A stretch of 64,000 nt of DNA from Pseudomonas sp. PDM18 (lineage in GTDB: Bacteria > Pseudomonadota > Gammaproteobacteria > Pseudomonadales > Pseudomonadaceae), in contig NZ_JACVBX010000004.1 of assembly GCF_014852585.1 (NCBI RefSeq), positions 248,001-312,000 on the forward strand, written 5' to 3'. The notes under the pieces were generated by a model. The model worked only from the letters and a program-made list of their open reading frames with translations. It made no database searches and was not told where the DNA came from. The translations under genes and the position numbers were made by a program. This document shows, in pieces, positions 26,668-36,655 of the stretch (the stretch's first letter is position 1; every line of letters begins with the position of its first letter).

Positions 26668-27447
26668 TCAGGCGGCTTTGACAGCCTTGCGTGAGCGCAG
26701 CCCGATCAGCCAGCGCACCGCCCCTTGCACCAGCACGGAAAGCAGCGCCGCCTCGGCGAAGCTCGGCAGGGTGTCGTTGGCCGGCAGGCGCAGCGCCAGC
26801 CACAGGCAGAACGCCGCGAAGGCCGGGCGGCCGCTGACCATGCCGCGCAGCAGGGCGATGACAAAGCCCGCGCCGTGCAAGCGCTGCGATGACACGCAGA
26901 GCACGATGGATAGCAGCGGAAAGACCGCCAGCAGGCCGCTCCAGCTCGGCCCGGCCCAGCCGGCGAGGGCGGTGACGGCCAGGGTCAGCAGCGCGCCGGC
27001 GAGCATGCGCAGGCCCAGCTCGAAGCGGCCCAGGGCGGCGACCGTGCCCGGCAACTCGGCGCGGGGCATGAACTGCTGGCTGGTCAGCGCGCCCAGTGCT
27101 GCGGCAAGAAGAGCCCAGGCGGGCGCGGCTGGAAATTGCGTCAGGGCCCAGGCAGCCACCAGCCAGGCGAGCATCGCGCCGCTCAGGGCCAGCGTCCAAC
27201 GGTGCTTCCGGCACAGCCAGGCATAGGCGAAGTTGAAGGCTTCCGAGGCGAAAATCGCCGCCAGCGCCAGCAGCGCGGCCTGTGCGCCGAAGTCGCGGCC
27301 GTGCTCCACGGTGATCAGGTACAGGATGGGACCGGCGATGGCGGGCAGGGCGGCGAGGCCGCCGGCAACGGTCGGCCCCCACCAGCGCCCGGAGAGGGAT
27401 ACCAGCAGCAGGAACAACGGAACCAGGGTGAGCTTGAGGGCGAGCAT
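26668..27447 (-). CDS. Polytopic membrane protein of unknown function
   Basis: Inner-membrane protein of 259 residues, almost entirely hydrophobic, with about eight predicted helices (for example LTLVPLFLLLVSLSG, AALLALAAIFASEAFN, WSGLLAVFPLLSIVLCV). I recognise no transport signature. The start was set at ATG 27447 (MLALKLTLVPLF), because the upstream extension is charged and non-hydrophobic. It converges on bglX with a shared terminator region and is divergent from the DUF1289 gene. Confidence 0.7.
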   Translation of the reverse strand: MLALKLTLVPLFLLLVSLSGRWWGPTVAGGLAALPAIAGPILYLITVEHGRDFGAQAALLALAAIFASEAFNFAYAWLCRKHRWTLALSGAMLAWLVAAWALTQFPAAPAWALLAAALGALTSQQFMPRAELPGTVAALGRFELGLRMLAGALLTLAVTALAGWAGPSWSGLLAVFPLLSIVLCVSSQRLHGAGFVIALLRGMVSGRPAFAAFCLWLALRLPANDTLPSFAEAALLSVLVQGAVRWLIGLRSRKAVKAA

Positions 27448-27623
27448 GGGCGAGGCCGGAAGGCGTGGAGGGCGGATTCTAGCAAGGCGCGCAGGCTTCG
27501 ATTGCCCGCTTCGATAACCCGCGTCGATGGCACCGATGGGGAAATCGAGTTGGACCTTGGCGCCGCGCGGGTGTCCATTGTGCAGGCCCACTGACGTTCA
27601 CCCATCGAATCGAGAGGAAGTCC

Positions 27624-27806
27624 GTGAAGAGTCCGTGCATCAAGGTCTGCGAGTTCGAAGAGGGCATCTGCCTGGGCTGCGGCCGCAGTCGTGAGGAAAT
27701 CAAGGCGTGGAAGCGTGTCGACCACCTGGGCCAGGAGGCGATCCTGGCCGAGGCGGACATGCGTCTGCTGGTGCTGGAGGCGCAGGGCAAGCGGCTATAC
27801 CGCTGA
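27624..27806 (+). CDS. DUF1289 small zinc-finger-like protein
   Basis: Protein of 60 residues with four cysteines in the DUF1289 pattern: Cys5, Cys9, Cys16 and Cys19 (MKSPCIKVCEFEEGICLGCG), followed by the conserved REEIKAWKR. The cysteines probably bind a metal. Translation starts at GTG 27624, preceded by GAGAGGAAG. Function unknown; it is widespread in proteobacteria. Confidence 0.9.
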   Translation: MKSPCIKVCEFEEGICLGCGRSREEIKAWKRVDHLGQEAILAEADMRLLVLEAQGKRLYR

Positions 27807-27818
27807 GAGGCGTTAGAC

Positions 27819-27894
27819 GTAGGGCGAATAACCCGGAACGGGTTATCCGTCGCATCCTCCACGGCGGATAACGCTGGCGCGTTATGCGCCCTAC
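27819..27894. repeat. Two REP elements (BIME-like), GGATAAC/GTTAT class
   Basis: Two related hairpins in opposite orientation lie between the DUF1289 gene and gapA. The first, from 27819, begins GTAGGGCGAATAACCC and ends GGGTTATCCGTCGC at 27853. The second, 27863-27894, runs GGCGGATAACGC - TGGC - GCGTTATGCGCCCTAC. A third copy is next to the transposase gene near 60744. Confidence 0.85.
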
Positions 27895-27900
27895 AGAATG

Positions 27901-28905
27901 TCAGCCGCGTGCCGCAGCCATCGCCCGCGCCGTATCCAGCATGCGGTTGGAGAAGCCCCATTCGTTGTCGTACCAGGCCATCACCTTCACCAGCCGGCCA
28001 TTCACCCGCGTGTGGCTGGCGTCGAAGATGGCTGAGCGCGGGTCGTGGTTGAAGTCCACCGAGACCAGCGGCTGGCGGTTGAAGCCGAGGATCGTCGAGC
28101 GCTCGCTGGCGCGCTCCAGCAGTGCATTGACCTCCTGGGCGCTGGTGTCGCGGGCGACCTGCAGCGTGAGGTCCACCAGCGACACGTTGATCACCGGCAC
28201 CCGCACCGCCAGGCCCGTCAGCTTGCCCGCCAGTTCCGGCAGCACCAGGCCAACGGCTTCGGCGGCGCCGGTTCTGGTCGGGATCATCGACTGGGTGGCC
28301 GAGCGCGCGCGGTACGGGTCGCTGTGGTAGACGTCGGAAAGGTTCTGGTCATTGGTATAGGCGTGGATGGTGGTCATCAGCCCATGCTCGATGCCCAGCT
28401 CGCGGTACAGCACCTGGGCCACGGGCGCCAGGCAGTTGGTGGTACAGGATGCGTTGGAGACGATGCGGTGCTCCGCGCGCAGGATGCCTTCGTTGACGCC
28501 GAACACCACCGTGGCGTCCATGTCCTGGCCGGGCGCGGAGATCAGCACCTGGCGCGCGCCGGCCTGCAGGTGCGCCGCGGCCTTGTCGCGGGAGGTGAAG
28601 AGGCCGGTGCACTCCAGCACGATATCCACCCCGAGGGCCTTCCACGGCAACTCGGCCGGATTGCGGATCGCCGTGACGGCGATGCCGTCGCCCTCTACCC
28701 TGAGGCTTTCGGCGTCATGCTCGACGCGGCCGGCGAAACGCCCATGTACGCTGTCGTACTGGAACAGGTGGGCGTTGATCGCGGCGTCACCCAGGTCGTT
28801 GATCGCCACCACTTGCAGGTGCTGGCGGTACGGGCCCGAGTACAGCGCGCGGAGTACGTTCCGACCGATGCGGCCAAATCCGTTGATTGCCAGGCGTATA
28901 GTCAT
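27901..28905 (-). CDS. gapA: Type I glyceraldehyde-3-phosphate dehydrogenase
   Basis: Oxidises glyceraldehyde 3-phosphate to 1,3-bisphosphoglycerate with NAD+. The 334-residue product has the N-terminal Rossmann motif NGFGRIGRN (8-16), catalytic Cys154 in [12 protein letters not shown] and the His in [10 protein letters not shown]. Clustering with edd and the divergent arrangement match the HexR-controlled gap of Pseudomonas used in glucose breakdown. ATG 28905 was chosen because [11 protein letters not shown] is the family start; the longer frame runs through the regulatory region. Confidence 0.96.
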   Translation of the reverse strand: MTIRLAINGFGRIGRNVLRALYSGPYRQHLQVVAINDLGDAAINAHLFQYDSVHGRFAGRVEHDAESLRVEGDGIAVTAIRNPAELPWKALGVDIVLECTGLFTSRDKAAAHLQAGARQVLISAPGQDMDATVVFGVNEGILRAEHRIVSNASCTTNCLAPVAQVLYRELGIEHGLMTTIHAYTNDQNLSDVYHSDPYRARSATQSMIPTRTGAAEAVGLVLPELAGKLTGLAVRVPVINVSLVDLTLQVARDTSAQEVNALLERASERSTILGFNRQPLVSVDFNHDPRSAIFDASHTRVNGRLVKVMAWYDNEWGFSNRMLDTARAMAAARG

Positions 28906-28927
28906 GAAGGTCGTCTCTTTTCTTTTG

Positions 28928-28942
28928 TTGTGGTAAAAACAA
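28928..28942. promoter_or_regulatory. HexR box near gapA
   Basis: TTGTGGTAAAAACAA matches the HexR consensus TTGT-N7-ACAA exactly. It lies 22 bases upstream of the gapA start codon in the gapA-edd divergent region. Confidence 0.8.
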
Positions 28943-28992
28943 TTAAATTTCGCCGTCGACGAAAAGTAAACGCCTAGTAATCGATGATTATG

Positions 28993-29007
28993 TTGTAAAA
29001 ACAACAA
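28993..29007. promoter_or_regulatory. HexR box near edd
   Basis: TTGTAAAAACAACAA again fits TTGT-N7-ACAA. It lies 26 bases upstream of the edd start codon. Together with the site at 28928 it would allow HexR to repress both divergent promoters. Confidence 0.8.
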
Positions 29008-29033
29008 CCGATAGTCTGCAGGAGAATGCTGCC

Positions 29034-30860
29034 ATGCACCCTCGTGTGCTTGAAGTCACCCAGCGCATCCAGGCCCGCAGCGCGGCCACCCGCCAGCGCT
29101 ACCTCGATCTGGTCAAGGCAGCCGCCACCAAGGGTCCGCACCGCGGCACGCTGCCCTGCGGCAACCTCGCCCACGGCGTCGCGGCTTGTGGTGATTCCGA
29201 CAAACAGGCGCTGCGGCTGATGAACCAGGCCAACGTCGCCATCGTCTCCGCCTATAACGACATGCTTTCCGCGCACCAGCCGCTGGAGCGCTTCCCGGAG
29301 CTGATCAAGGACGCCCTGCGGCAGATCGGCTCGGTCGGTCAGTTCGCCGGCGGCGTACCCGCCATGTGCGACGGCGTGACCCAGGGCGAGCCGGGGATGG
29401 AATTGTCCCTGGCCAGCCGCGATGTGATCGCCATGGGCACCGCCATCGCGCTGTCGCACAACATGTTCGACGCCGCGTTGTGCCTGGGCGTGTGCGACAA
29501 GATCGTCCCCGGCCTGTTGATCGGTTCGCTGCGCTTCGGCCACCTGCCGGTGGTGTTCGTGCCCGCAGGCCCCATGCCCACCGGTATCTCCAACAAGGAG
29601 AAGGCCGCGGTGCGCCAGCTGTTCGCCGAAGGCAAGGCTACCCGTGAGGAGCTGCTGACCTCGGAGATGGCCTCCTACCACGCGCCGGGCACCTGCACCT
29701 TCTACGGCACCGCCAACACCAACCAGTTGCTGGTGGAAGTGATGGGCCTGCACCTGCCGGGCGCCTCCTTCGTCAACCCGAACACCCCGCTGCGCGACGA
29801 GCTGACCCGCGAAGCCGCGCGCCAGGCGTCGCGCCTGGCGCCGGAGAACGGCCAGTTCGTGCCCATGGCGGAGATCGTCGACGAGAAGGCCATGGTCAAC
29901 TCGGTGGTGGCGCTGCTGGCCACGGGCGGCTCGACCAACCACACCCTGCACCTGCTGGCCATCGCCCAGGCCGCCGGCATCCAGCTGACCTGGCAGGACA
30001 TGGCCGATCTCTCCGAAGTCGTGCCGATGCTGGCGCGCATTTATCCGAACGGCCAGGCCGACATCAACCACTTCCAGGCGGCGGGCGGCATGTCCTTCCT
30101 GATCCGCCAGCTGCTCGATGGCGGCCTGCTGCATGAAGATGTGCAGACCGTGGTCGGCAAAGGCCTGCGCCGCTACCTGCAGGAGCCCTTCCTCGACGAC
30201 GGCAAGCTGGTCTGGCGCGAAGGGCCGGCGGCGAGCCTGGACGAGAGCATCTTGCGTCCGATCGACAAGCCGTTCTCCGCCGAGGGCGGTCTGCGCCTGA
30301 TGGAAGGCAACCTAGGCCGCGGCGTGATGAAGGTCTCCGCCGTGGCGCTGGAGCACCAGATCGTCGAAGCCCCGGTGCGCATCTTCCACGACCAGCCTAG
30401 CCTGGCCGCCGCTTTCAAGGCCGGCGAGCTGGAGCGTGACCTGGTGGCCGTGGTGCGCTTCCAGGGCCCGCGCGCCAATGGCATGCCGGAGCTGCACAAG
30501 CTCACGCCGTTCCTCGGCGTGCTGCAGGACCGAGGCTTCAAGGTGGCGCTGGTCACCGATGGGCGCATGTCCGGCGCTTCCGGCAAGGTGCCGGCGGCGA
30601 TCCACGTGTCCCCGGAGGCGCTCAACGGCGGCCCGCTGGCCAAGCTGCGCGACGGCGACGTGGTGCGCGTCGACGGCACCACCGGCGAGCTGCGCGTACT
30701 GGTGGATGCCGCGGAATGGGATGCCCGTCCGCTCGTGGAAACCCCCGCGCTGGATAACATTGGCATGGGACGCGAGCTGTTCGCCTTCATGCGCAATGCC
30801 TTCAGTTCGGCCGAGCAGGGCGCCTGCAGCTTCACCGCCGAGCTCGACGGCTTGCGCTGA
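29034..30860 (+). CDS. edd: 6-phosphogluconate dehydratase
   Basis: Iron-sulfur dehydratase converting 6-phosphogluconate to KDPG, 608 residues, full family length. Conserved blocks include [50 protein letters not shown] and the [15 protein letters not shown] motif near the C-terminus; cysteines in the first half ligate the Fe-S cluster. ATG 29034 follows CAGGAGAATGCTGCC. It heads the edd-glk-gltR-gtrS run. Two HexR boxes lie just upstream. Eda, which uses its product, is encoded about 18 kb away at 10990. Confidence 0.97.
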   Translation: MHPRVLEVTQRIQARSAATRQRYLDLVKAAATKGPHRGTLPCGNLAHGVAACGDSDKQALRLMNQANVAIVSAYNDMLSAHQPLERFPELIKDALRQIGSVGQFAGGVPAMCDGVTQGEPGMELSLASRDVIAMGTAIALSHNMFDAALCLGVCDKIVPGLLIGSLRFGHLPVVFVPAGPMPTGISNKEKAAVRQLFAEGKATREELLTSEMASYHAPGTCTFYGTANTNQLLVEVMGLHLPGASFVNPNTPLRDELTREAARQASRLAPENGQFVPMAEIVDEKAMVNSVVALLATGGSTNHTLHLLAIAQAAGIQLTWQDMADLSEVVPMLARIYPNGQADINHFQAAGGMSFLIRQLLDGGLLHEDVQTVVGKGLRRYLQEPFLDDGKLVWREGPAASLDESILRPIDKPFSAEGGLRLMEGNLGRGVMKVSAVALEHQIVEAPVRIFHDQPSLAAAFKAGELERDLVAVVRFQGPRANGMPELHKLTPFLGVLQDRGFKVALVTDGRMSGASGKVPAAIHVSPEALNGGPLAKLRDGDVVRVDGTTGELRVLVDAAEWDARPLVETPALDNIGMGRELFAFMRNAFSSAEQGACSFTAELDGLR

Positions 30861-30977
30861 GACGCAGACCTGATGGAATCTTCCGCGCGGCATTGACTGC
30901 CTGTCCGCCGCGCGGGAGAGCCTTCGGCGCTGTCCTACGCTGAATCTTCTTCCTCCACTTCCAGGCCCGAGCCCGCA

Positions 30978-31976
30978 ATGAATTCCAACAACGCTCAGAA
31001 CGCCTCGAACGGTTTCGCCCTGGTCGGCGACATCGGCGGCACCAACGCCCGCTTCGCCCTGTGGCGCGGAGAAATCCTCGAGTCCATCCAGGTCCTGGCC
31101 TGCGCCGACTACCTGCGCCCGGAAGAGGCCGTGCGCGACTACCTGCAGCGCGTCGGCCAGCCCCTGTCGGCCATCGACAACGTCTGCCTGGCCTGTGCCG
31201 GCCCCGTTGGCGCAGGCGACTTCAAGTTCACCAACAACCACTGGGTGATTCGCCGCGACGCCTTCCGCGCCGAGCTGGGCCTGAGCCACCTGCTGCTGGT
31301 GAACGACTTCAGCACCATGGCCTGGGCGGCTTCGCGGCTGTCGGAAGAGCACCTGGTGCAGGTCCGCCCCGGCAAGGCCCTGGAAGGCCGTGCCAAGCTG
31401 ATCATCGGTCCGGGCACCGGCCTGGGTGTCGGCAGCCTGATGCCGCTGCCGGGTGGCGGCTGGGAAGTGCTGCCCTGCGAAGGCGGCCACGTCGACCTGC
31501 CGGTGACCTCCGAACGTGACTTCGCCCTCTGGCAACTGCTGCGCGAGAAGTACGGCCATGTCTCGGCCGAGCGCGTGCTCTCCGGCAGCGGCCTGGAAAA
31601 CCTCTACCGCATGAGCTGTCAGCTCGATGGCGTGGAGCCGAAATGCGCGACTGCCGCCGAGATCGGCGAGCGCGCCATGGCTGGCGACGCCTATGCCGAC
31701 GCGGTGCTGGAGCACTTCTTCGTCTGGCTGGCGCGGGTCGCCGGCAACGCCGTGCTGACGGTCGGCGCGCTGGGCGGTGTCTACATCACCGGCGGCATCG
31801 TTCCGCGCTTCCTCGAACGTTTCCAGCGCAGCGGCTTCGCCGAAGCCTTCCGCAACCGTGGCAAGACCAGCGGGCCGTACCTCGACCCGGTTCCGGTGTG
31901 GGTCATGACGGCGGATCATCCGGGCCTGTTCGGCGCCGGCGTGGCCCTGGAGCAGGCGCTGCGCAACGAAAGCTGA
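30978..31976 (+). CDS. glk: Glucokinase
   Basis: ATP-dependent glucose phosphorylation to glucose 6-phosphate in the cytoplasm; 332 residues, bacterial Glk (ROK-independent) type. Visible features are the N-terminal phosphate loop LVGDIGGTNARFALW, active-site block LLVNDFSTMAWAAS, GPGTGLGVGSLMP, the EGGHVDLPV motif and the C-terminal YITGGIVPRF. The start ATG 30978 is 117 bases after edd. gltR follows after 47 bases, so one operon is likely. Confidence 0.95.
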   Translation: MNSNNAQNASNGFALVGDIGGTNARFALWRGEILESIQVLACADYLRPEEAVRDYLQRVGQPLSAIDNVCLACAGPVGAGDFKFTNNHWVIRRDAFRAELGLSHLLLVNDFSTMAWAASRLSEEHLVQVRPGKALEGRAKLIIGPGTGLGVGSLMPLPGGGWEVLPCEGGHVDLPVTSERDFALWQLLREKYGHVSAERVLSGSGLENLYRMSCQLDGVEPKCATAAEIGERAMAGDAYADAVLEHFFVWLARVAGNAVLTVGALGGVYITGGIVPRFLERFQRSGFAEAFRNRGKTSGPYLDPVPVWVMTADHPGLFGAGVALEQALRNES

Positions 31977-32023
31977 CGCATCGCTCCACCCCTGAAAACA
32001 ACAAAAAAGAAAGGACGCCCGAA

Positions 32024-32758
32024 GTGAACCAGCCTGCCCGATCCATCCTGCTGGTGGACGACGACCAGGAAATCCGCGAACTGCTGGAAACCTACCTCAG
32101 CCGCGCCGGCTTCCAGGTGCGCAGCGTCGCCGATGGTGAGAGCTTCCGCCGCGCGCTGTGCGACGAGGACGCCGCCCTGGCGATCCTCGACGTGATGCTG
32201 CCCGACGAGGACGGCTTCAGCCTGTGCCGCTGGATTCGTTCGCACCAGCGCCACGCCTGCATGCCGGTGATCATGCTCACCGCCAGCTCCGACGAGGCCG
32301 ACCGCGTGGTGGGGCTGGAGCTGGGTGCCGACGACTACCTCGGCAAACCCTTCAGCCCCCGCGAATTGCTGGCGCGGATCAAGGCGCTGTTGCGCCGGGC
32401 GCAGTTCACCCAGGTGCGCGGCGGCGAGGTCATCGCCTTCGACGACTGGCGGCTGGATACCATCAGCCATCGACTGTTCCACGAAGATGGCGAGGAGCAT
32501 TTCCTCAGCGGCGCCGACTTTGCCCTGCTCAAGCTGTTCCTCGACAACCCCCGGCAGATACTCGACCGCGATACCATCGCCAGCGCCACCCGTGGCCGCG
32601 AGGTGATGCCGCTGGAACGCATCGTCGACATGGCCGTGTCGCGCCTGCGCCAACGCCTGCGCGACACCGAGAAACCGGCGCGGCTGATCCAGACCGTGCG
32701 CGGCAGCGGCTATCTGCTGGCGGCCCAGGTTCGCCCGCACCTCGCCGGCCATGAGTGA
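32024..32758 (+). CDS. gltR: GltR, OmpR-family regulator of glucose transport
   Basis: Response regulator of 244 residues. The receiver domain has VDDD (11-14), phospho-acceptor Asp56 in AILDVMLPDEDG and Lys in LGKPFSPREL; the C-terminal winged helix ends LIQTVRGSGYLLAA. In Pseudomonas, GltR with GtrS controls the gts/oprB glucose uptake genes and, in P. aeruginosa, exotoxin A production. It uses a GTG start with AAGGA about 8 bases upstream. The last 8 bases overlap gtrS. Confidence 0.94.
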   Translation: MNQPARSILLVDDDQEIRELLETYLSRAGFQVRSVADGESFRRALCDEDAALAILDVMLPDEDGFSLCRWIRSHQRHACMPVIMLTASSDEADRVVGLELGADDYLGKPFSPRELLARIKALLRRAQFTQVRGGEVIAFDDWRLDTISHRLFHEDGEEHFLSGADFALLKLFLDNPRQILDRDTIASATRGREVMPLERIVDMAVSRLRQRLRDTEKPARLIQTVRGSGYLLAAQVRPHLAGHE

Positions 32759-34199
32759 ACGCCGTCGCTGGGCCCTGGTGCCGCGATCGCTGCTCGGCCG
32801 CATGCTGCTGCTTACCCTGCTGGCGGTACTGATCGCCCAGGGCCTGTCGAGCCTGTTCTGGATTTCCCACCTGCGCACCAGCCAGCGTGACGGCCTGCTT
32901 ACCAGTTCGCGCAGCCTGGCCTACTCCATGGCCGCCAGCGTCAGCTACTTCCGCTCGCTGCCCATCGGTTACCGCCCGCTGGTGCTCGATCAATTGCGCA
33001 GCATGGGCGGCACGCGCTTCTTCGTCTCGCTCAATGAGCGTCCGTTGAACCTGCGCGCGCTGCCGGACACCACCAACAAGCAGGCGGTGATCGGCATCGT
33101 GCAGGAGGTGCTGCACCAGAAGCTGGGCAAGGACGTCGAGCTGCAGGTGGAGTTCGTCAGCCCTGACGATCTGCGGCTGTTCAACGGCGAGCTGAAACTG
33201 GAGGAGCTGCCGCGTTCCTGGGCGCACTACGCGCTGACCCTGGAGCCGGTGAACCCTCCGGTGCTGGTGACGCAGATCCGCATCGGCGAAAGCGAGTGGC
33301 TGTACATCGCCAGCCTGATGCCCGCGCCCTACGTCACCCTGGAACCCGAAGGCCTGCCGCCGCAGCAGGTCATTTCCATCGCTTTCACCAGCCTGCTGCT
33401 CCTGCTGTTCACCGGCCTGCTGGTGCACTGGCAGAGCCGCCCGCTCAAGCGCCTGGCCCGCGCCGCCCGCGACATCGCGTTGGGCGGTGAGGAGCAGCCG
33501 CTGGAGGAGAGCGGGGCGAGCGAACTGGTGGAGGTCTCCCGCGCCTTCAACACCATGCGCGAGCGCATCGACCGCTACGTCAACGAACGCGCCCAGCTGT
33601 TCAGCGGCATCTCCCACGACCTGCGCACGCCCATCACCCGCCTGCGCCTGCGCGTGGAGCTGCTGGAGGACGACCAGGCGCGGGACAAGTTCAGCCACGA
33701 CCTCGACGAACTGGAGCTGCTGGTGAAGGGCGCGCTGCAATGCGTGAAGGACACCGACATCCACGAGAACGTCGAGCCGGTGGACCTCAACCAACTGCTG
33801 CAATACGTCGCCGGCCCCTACATCGCCGACGGCCGCGTCGAAGTGCTCGGCGCGGCGCTCGAGCCCTATCCGGGCAAGCCCCTGGCGCTCAAGCGCTGCA
33901 TCGGCAACCTGCTGGACAACGCCCTGAAGTACGGCGGCCGCGCCCAGCTGAGCATCGAGGACGATCCCGACGCGGTGGTCCTGCACGTCGACGACCAGGG
34001 GCCCGGCGTGCCGGAACAACGCCTGGAAAAAGTCTTCGAACCGCGCTTCCGCCTTTCCGAACGCGGCCAGGGGTACGGCCTCGGCCTCGGTATCGCGCGC
34101 AACATCGCGCATACCCACGGCGGCGAAGTCACCCTGCAGAACCGCCGTGAGGGCGGGTTGCGGGTGACGTTGAGGTTGCCGCGGCTGGAAGTGGAGTAG
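32751..34199 (+). CDS. gtrS: GtrS sensor histidine kinase for glucose transport
   Basis: Inner-membrane sensor kinase of 482 residues. Transmembrane helices are at about 13-33 and about 205-225, flanking a periplasmic sensor domain of about 170 residues. HAMP is followed by the His box [16 protein letters not shown] with His289, the N box [20 protein letters not shown] and [15 protein letters not shown]. aeruginosa GtrS is reported to respond to 2-ketogluconate and 6-phosphogluconate. Overlap with gltR implies coupling. The gts operon starts 164 bases downstream. Confidence 0.94.
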   Translation: MSERRRWALVPRSLLGRMLLLTLLAVLIAQGLSSLFWISHLRTSQRDGLLTSSRSLAYSMAASVSYFRSLPIGYRPLVLDQLRSMGGTRFFVSLNERPLNLRALPDTTNKQAVIGIVQEVLHQKLGKDVELQVEFVSPDDLRLFNGELKLEELPRSWAHYALTLEPVNPPVLVTQIRIGESEWLYIASLMPAPYVTLEPEGLPPQQVISIAFTSLLLLLFTGLLVHWQSRPLKRLARAARDIALGGEEQPLEESGASELVEVSRAFNTMRERIDRYVNERAQLFSGISHDLRTPITRLRLRVELLEDDQARDKFSHDLDELELLVKGALQCVKDTDIHENVEPVDLNQLLQYVAGPYIADGRVEVLGAALEPYPGKPLALKRCIGNLLDNALKYGGRAQLSIEDDPDAVVLHVDDQGPGVPEQRLEKVFEPRFRLSERGQGYGLGLGIARNIAHTHGGEVTLQNRREGGLRVTLRLPRLEVE

Positions 34200-34244
34200 G
34201 GCGCTTCGCGCTCCCGTCCTCTTTCGCCATGAACATTCGCCCAA

Positions 34245-34262
34245 TGTCACCGGCCGGTGACA
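34245..34262. promoter_or_regulatory. Perfect 18-bp palindrome upstream of gtsA
   Basis: TGTCACCGGCCGGTGACA reads the same on both strands. It lies about 100 bases ahead of the gtsA start, in the gap after gtrS. No T-run follows, so it is not an ordinary terminator. It could be an operator for a dimeric regulator of glucose uptake. Confidence 0.55.
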
Positions 34263-34363
34263 ATCGAAGATCGCTTCGTTACCCGGAGAACGGAATGCCT
34301 TGGATAGACTCGGACCATCGCAAGCGAAGACTTGCCTCCAATAACAAGAACAAGGTGCTCCCC

Positions 34364-35626
34364 ATGAATGCGATCCGTCGCCTGTCGGCCGCCATCTGTC
34401 TTTCTTCCTTCTGTCTCTCCCCCCTGCTGGCCCACGCCGGTGAAGTCGAAGTGCTGCACTGGTGGACTTCCCCCGGTGAGAAGCGCGCTGCCGAAACCCT
34501 GAAGAAACTCGTCGAAGCCAAGGGCCACACCTGGAAGGACTTCGCTGTCGCCGGTGGCGGTGGTGAAGCGGCCATGACCGTGCTGAAGACCCGCGCCGTC
34601 TCCGGCAATCCTCCGGCCGCCGCGCAGATCAAGGGGCCGGACATCCAGGAGTGGGGCGAACTGGGGCTGCTCGCCGACCTCAACGACGTCGCCGCCGAAG
34701 GCAAATGGGACCAGCTGCTCCCGCCGCAGGTCGCGCAGATCATGAAGTACAAGGGCGATTACGTCGCCGTGCCGGTCAACGTGCACCGGGTGAACTGGCT
34801 CTACATCAACCCGGAAGTCTTCAAGAAGGCCGGCGCCACGCCGCCAACCACCCTCGACGAACTCTTCGCCGCCGCCGACAAACTCAAGGCTGCTGGCTTC
34901 ACGCCGCTGGCCCATGGCAGCCAGCCCTGGCAGGACGGCACCCTGTTCGAGAACCTGGTGCTCAGCAAGATGGGCCCGGAAGGCTACCGCAAGGCCTTCG
35001 TCGAACTGGACAAGGAAACCCTCACCGGCGCGCAGATGGCTGATGTCTTTGCCGCGCTGAAGAAACTGCACAGCTACGTCGACGCCGACGCCGCCGGCCG
35101 CGAGTGGAACGTCGCCACCGGCATGGTCATCAACGGCAAGGCCGGCATGCAGATCATGGGCGACTGGGCCAAGAGCGAGTTCACCGCCGCCGGCAAGGTG
35201 GCGGGCAAGGACTACCAGTGCCTGCCATTCCCCGGCACGCAGAAGGCCTTCGACTACAACATCGATTCCCTGGTGATGTTCAAGCTGAGCAACGAGGAAA
35301 ACCGCAAGGCCCAGGAGGACCTGGCGCGCGCGGTGCTCGCCCCGTCCTTCCAGAAGGATTTCAGCCTGAACAAGGGCTCGATTCCGGTGCGCCTGGACGT
35401 CGACATGACGCCCTTCGACAGCTGTGCGCAGCAGTCGATGAAGGACTTCAAGGCCGCCTCCGCCAGTAACAACCTGGTGCCGAGCATGGCCCACAGCATG
35501 GCTGCCTCCAGCTACGTGCAGGGCGCGATCTTCGACGTGGTCACCAATTTCTTCAACGACCCCGCCGCCGATCCGCAGAAGGCCGCGCAGCAACTGGGCG
35601 CCGCCATCCAGGCCGCCGCGCAGTAA
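34364..35626 (+). CDS. gtsA: Glucose/mannose ABC transporter substrate-binding protein
   Basis: Periplasmic sugar-binding protein (extracellular solute-binding family 1), 420 residues. A signal peptide spans about 1-25 ([15 protein letters not shown]). The mature protein starts [19 protein letters not shown], typical of GtsA/GltI-type glucose binders, and contains [13 protein letters not shown]. It delivers glucose to GtsBC. Start ATG 34364 is 7 bases after AAGGTGC. gtsB follows after 102 bases, which may contain a processing or attenuation site giving more binding protein than permease. Confidence 0.95.
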   Translation: MNAIRRLSAAICLSSFCLSPLLAHAGEVEVLHWWTSPGEKRAAETLKKLVEAKGHTWKDFAVAGGGGEAAMTVLKTRAVSGNPPAAAQIKGPDIQEWGELGLLADLNDVAAEGKWDQLLPPQVAQIMKYKGDYVAVPVNVHRVNWLYINPEVFKKAGATPPTTLDELFAAADKLKAAGFTPLAHGSQPWQDGTLFENLVLSKMGPEGYRKAFVELDKETLTGAQMADVFAALKKLHSYVDADAAGREWNVATGMVINGKAGMQIMGDWAKSEFTAAGKVAGKDYQCLPFPGTQKAFDYNIDSLVMFKLSNEENRKAQEDLARAVLAPSFQKDFSLNKGSIPVRLDVDMTPFDSCAQQSMKDFKAASASNNLVPSMAHSMAASSYVQGAIFDVVTNFFNDPAADPQKAAQQLGAAIQAAAQ

Positions 35627-35728
35627 GGCGTTCGCCGGCTCCGCAGCGGGGCCGGCCTCTCTTCCCAACTGAACGACTCCGGGCCGCCAAGGCAGCCCGG
35701 GTGGGCTCACTCATCCTCGAGAAAGCAG

Positions 35729-36655
35729 ATGGCGACCCGATCTCCGACTTTCACTCCCGCCGCCGCGCCCCGTGCTTCGCTGCTCGATGGCCTTCAGGCC
35801 TGGCTGCCCAAGCTGGTGCTGGCCCCGAGCATGCTCGTGGTGCTGGTCTGCGTGTACGGCTACATCGGCTGGACGCTGCTGCTGTCCTTCACCAACTCGC
35901 GCTTCATGCCGGCCTACAGCTGGGCCGGGCTGACCCAGTACCTGCGCCTGTGGGACAACGATCGCTGGTGGGTGGCGAGCAAGAACCTGCTGCTGTTCGG
36001 CGGCCTGTTCATCGGCACCTGCCTGGCGCTCGGTGTGTTCCTCGCGGTGCTGCTGGACCAGCGCATCCGCCGCGAAGGCTTCATCCGCACGGTGTACCTG
36101 TACCCCATGGCGCTTTCCATGATCGTCACCGGCACCGCCTGGAAGTGGCTGCTCAACCCCGGCCTGGGCCTGGACAAGCTGCTGCGCGACTGGGGCTGGA
36201 CCGGCTTTCGCTTCGACTGGCTGGTGGACCCGGACCGCGTCGTCTACTGCCTGGTGATCGCCGCCGTGTGGCAGGCCTCGGGCTTCGTCATGGCGCTGTT
36301 CCTCGCCGGCCTGCGCGGGGTCGATCCGGCCATCGTGCGCGCCGCCCAGGTGGACGGCGCGAGCCTGCCGACCATCTACCTGCGTATCGTCCTGCCGAGC
36401 CTGCGCCCGGTGTTCTTCAGCGCGCTGATGATCCTCGCGCACATCGCCATCAAGAGCTTCGACCTGGTCGCTGCGATGACCGCCGGCGGCCCCGGCTACT
36501 CCTCCGACCTGCCGGCGATGTTCATGTACGCCCACACCTTCACCCGCGGCCAGATGGGCCTGGGCGCGGCCAGCGCGATGCTGATGCTGGGCGCCGTGCT
36601 GGCCATCGTCGTGCCGTACCTGTACTCCGAACTGCGGGGCAAGCGCCATGCATGA
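35729..36655 (+). CDS. gtsB: Glucose ABC transporter permease GtsB
   Basis: MalF-type inner-membrane permease of 308 residues with six helices. The ABC-permease EAA loop is visible as IVRAAQVDGASLPTIYLRIV (about 207-226), the contact to the ATPase. The N-terminus MATRSPTFTPAAAPRASLLD is cytoplasmic and longer than usual. Its last 8 bases overlap gtsC, so the two permease subunits are coupled. Confidence 0.95.
   Translation: MATRSPTFTPAAAPRASLLDGLQAWLPKLVLAPSMLVVLVCVYGYIGWTLLLSFTNSRFMPAYSWAGLTQYLRLWDNDRWWVASKNLLLFGGLFIGTCLALGVFLAVLLDQRIRREGFIRTVYLYPMALSMIVTGTAWKWLLNPGLGLDKLLRDWGWTGFRFDWLVDPDRVVYCLVIAAVWQASGFVMALFLAGLRGVDPAIVRAAQVDGASLPTIYLRIVLPSLRPVFFSALMILAHIAIKSFDLVAAMTAGGPGYSSDLPAMFMYAHTFTRGQMGLGAASAMLMLGAVLAIVVPYLYSELRGKRHA

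Noticed and set aside
30312-31919. 535-residue minus-strand frame over edd and glk
   Set aside because: Spans two well-supported genes and their gap; no ribosome site or domain.
32529-34250. 573-residue minus-strand frame over gltR/gtrS
   Set aside because: Antisense shadow of the kinase gene, Gln/Ala/Val-rich without motif.
34245-34262. Reading the gtsA palindrome as a gtrS terminator
   Set aside because: No T-run follows the stem and the loop would be essentially zero bases; an operator is more plausible.
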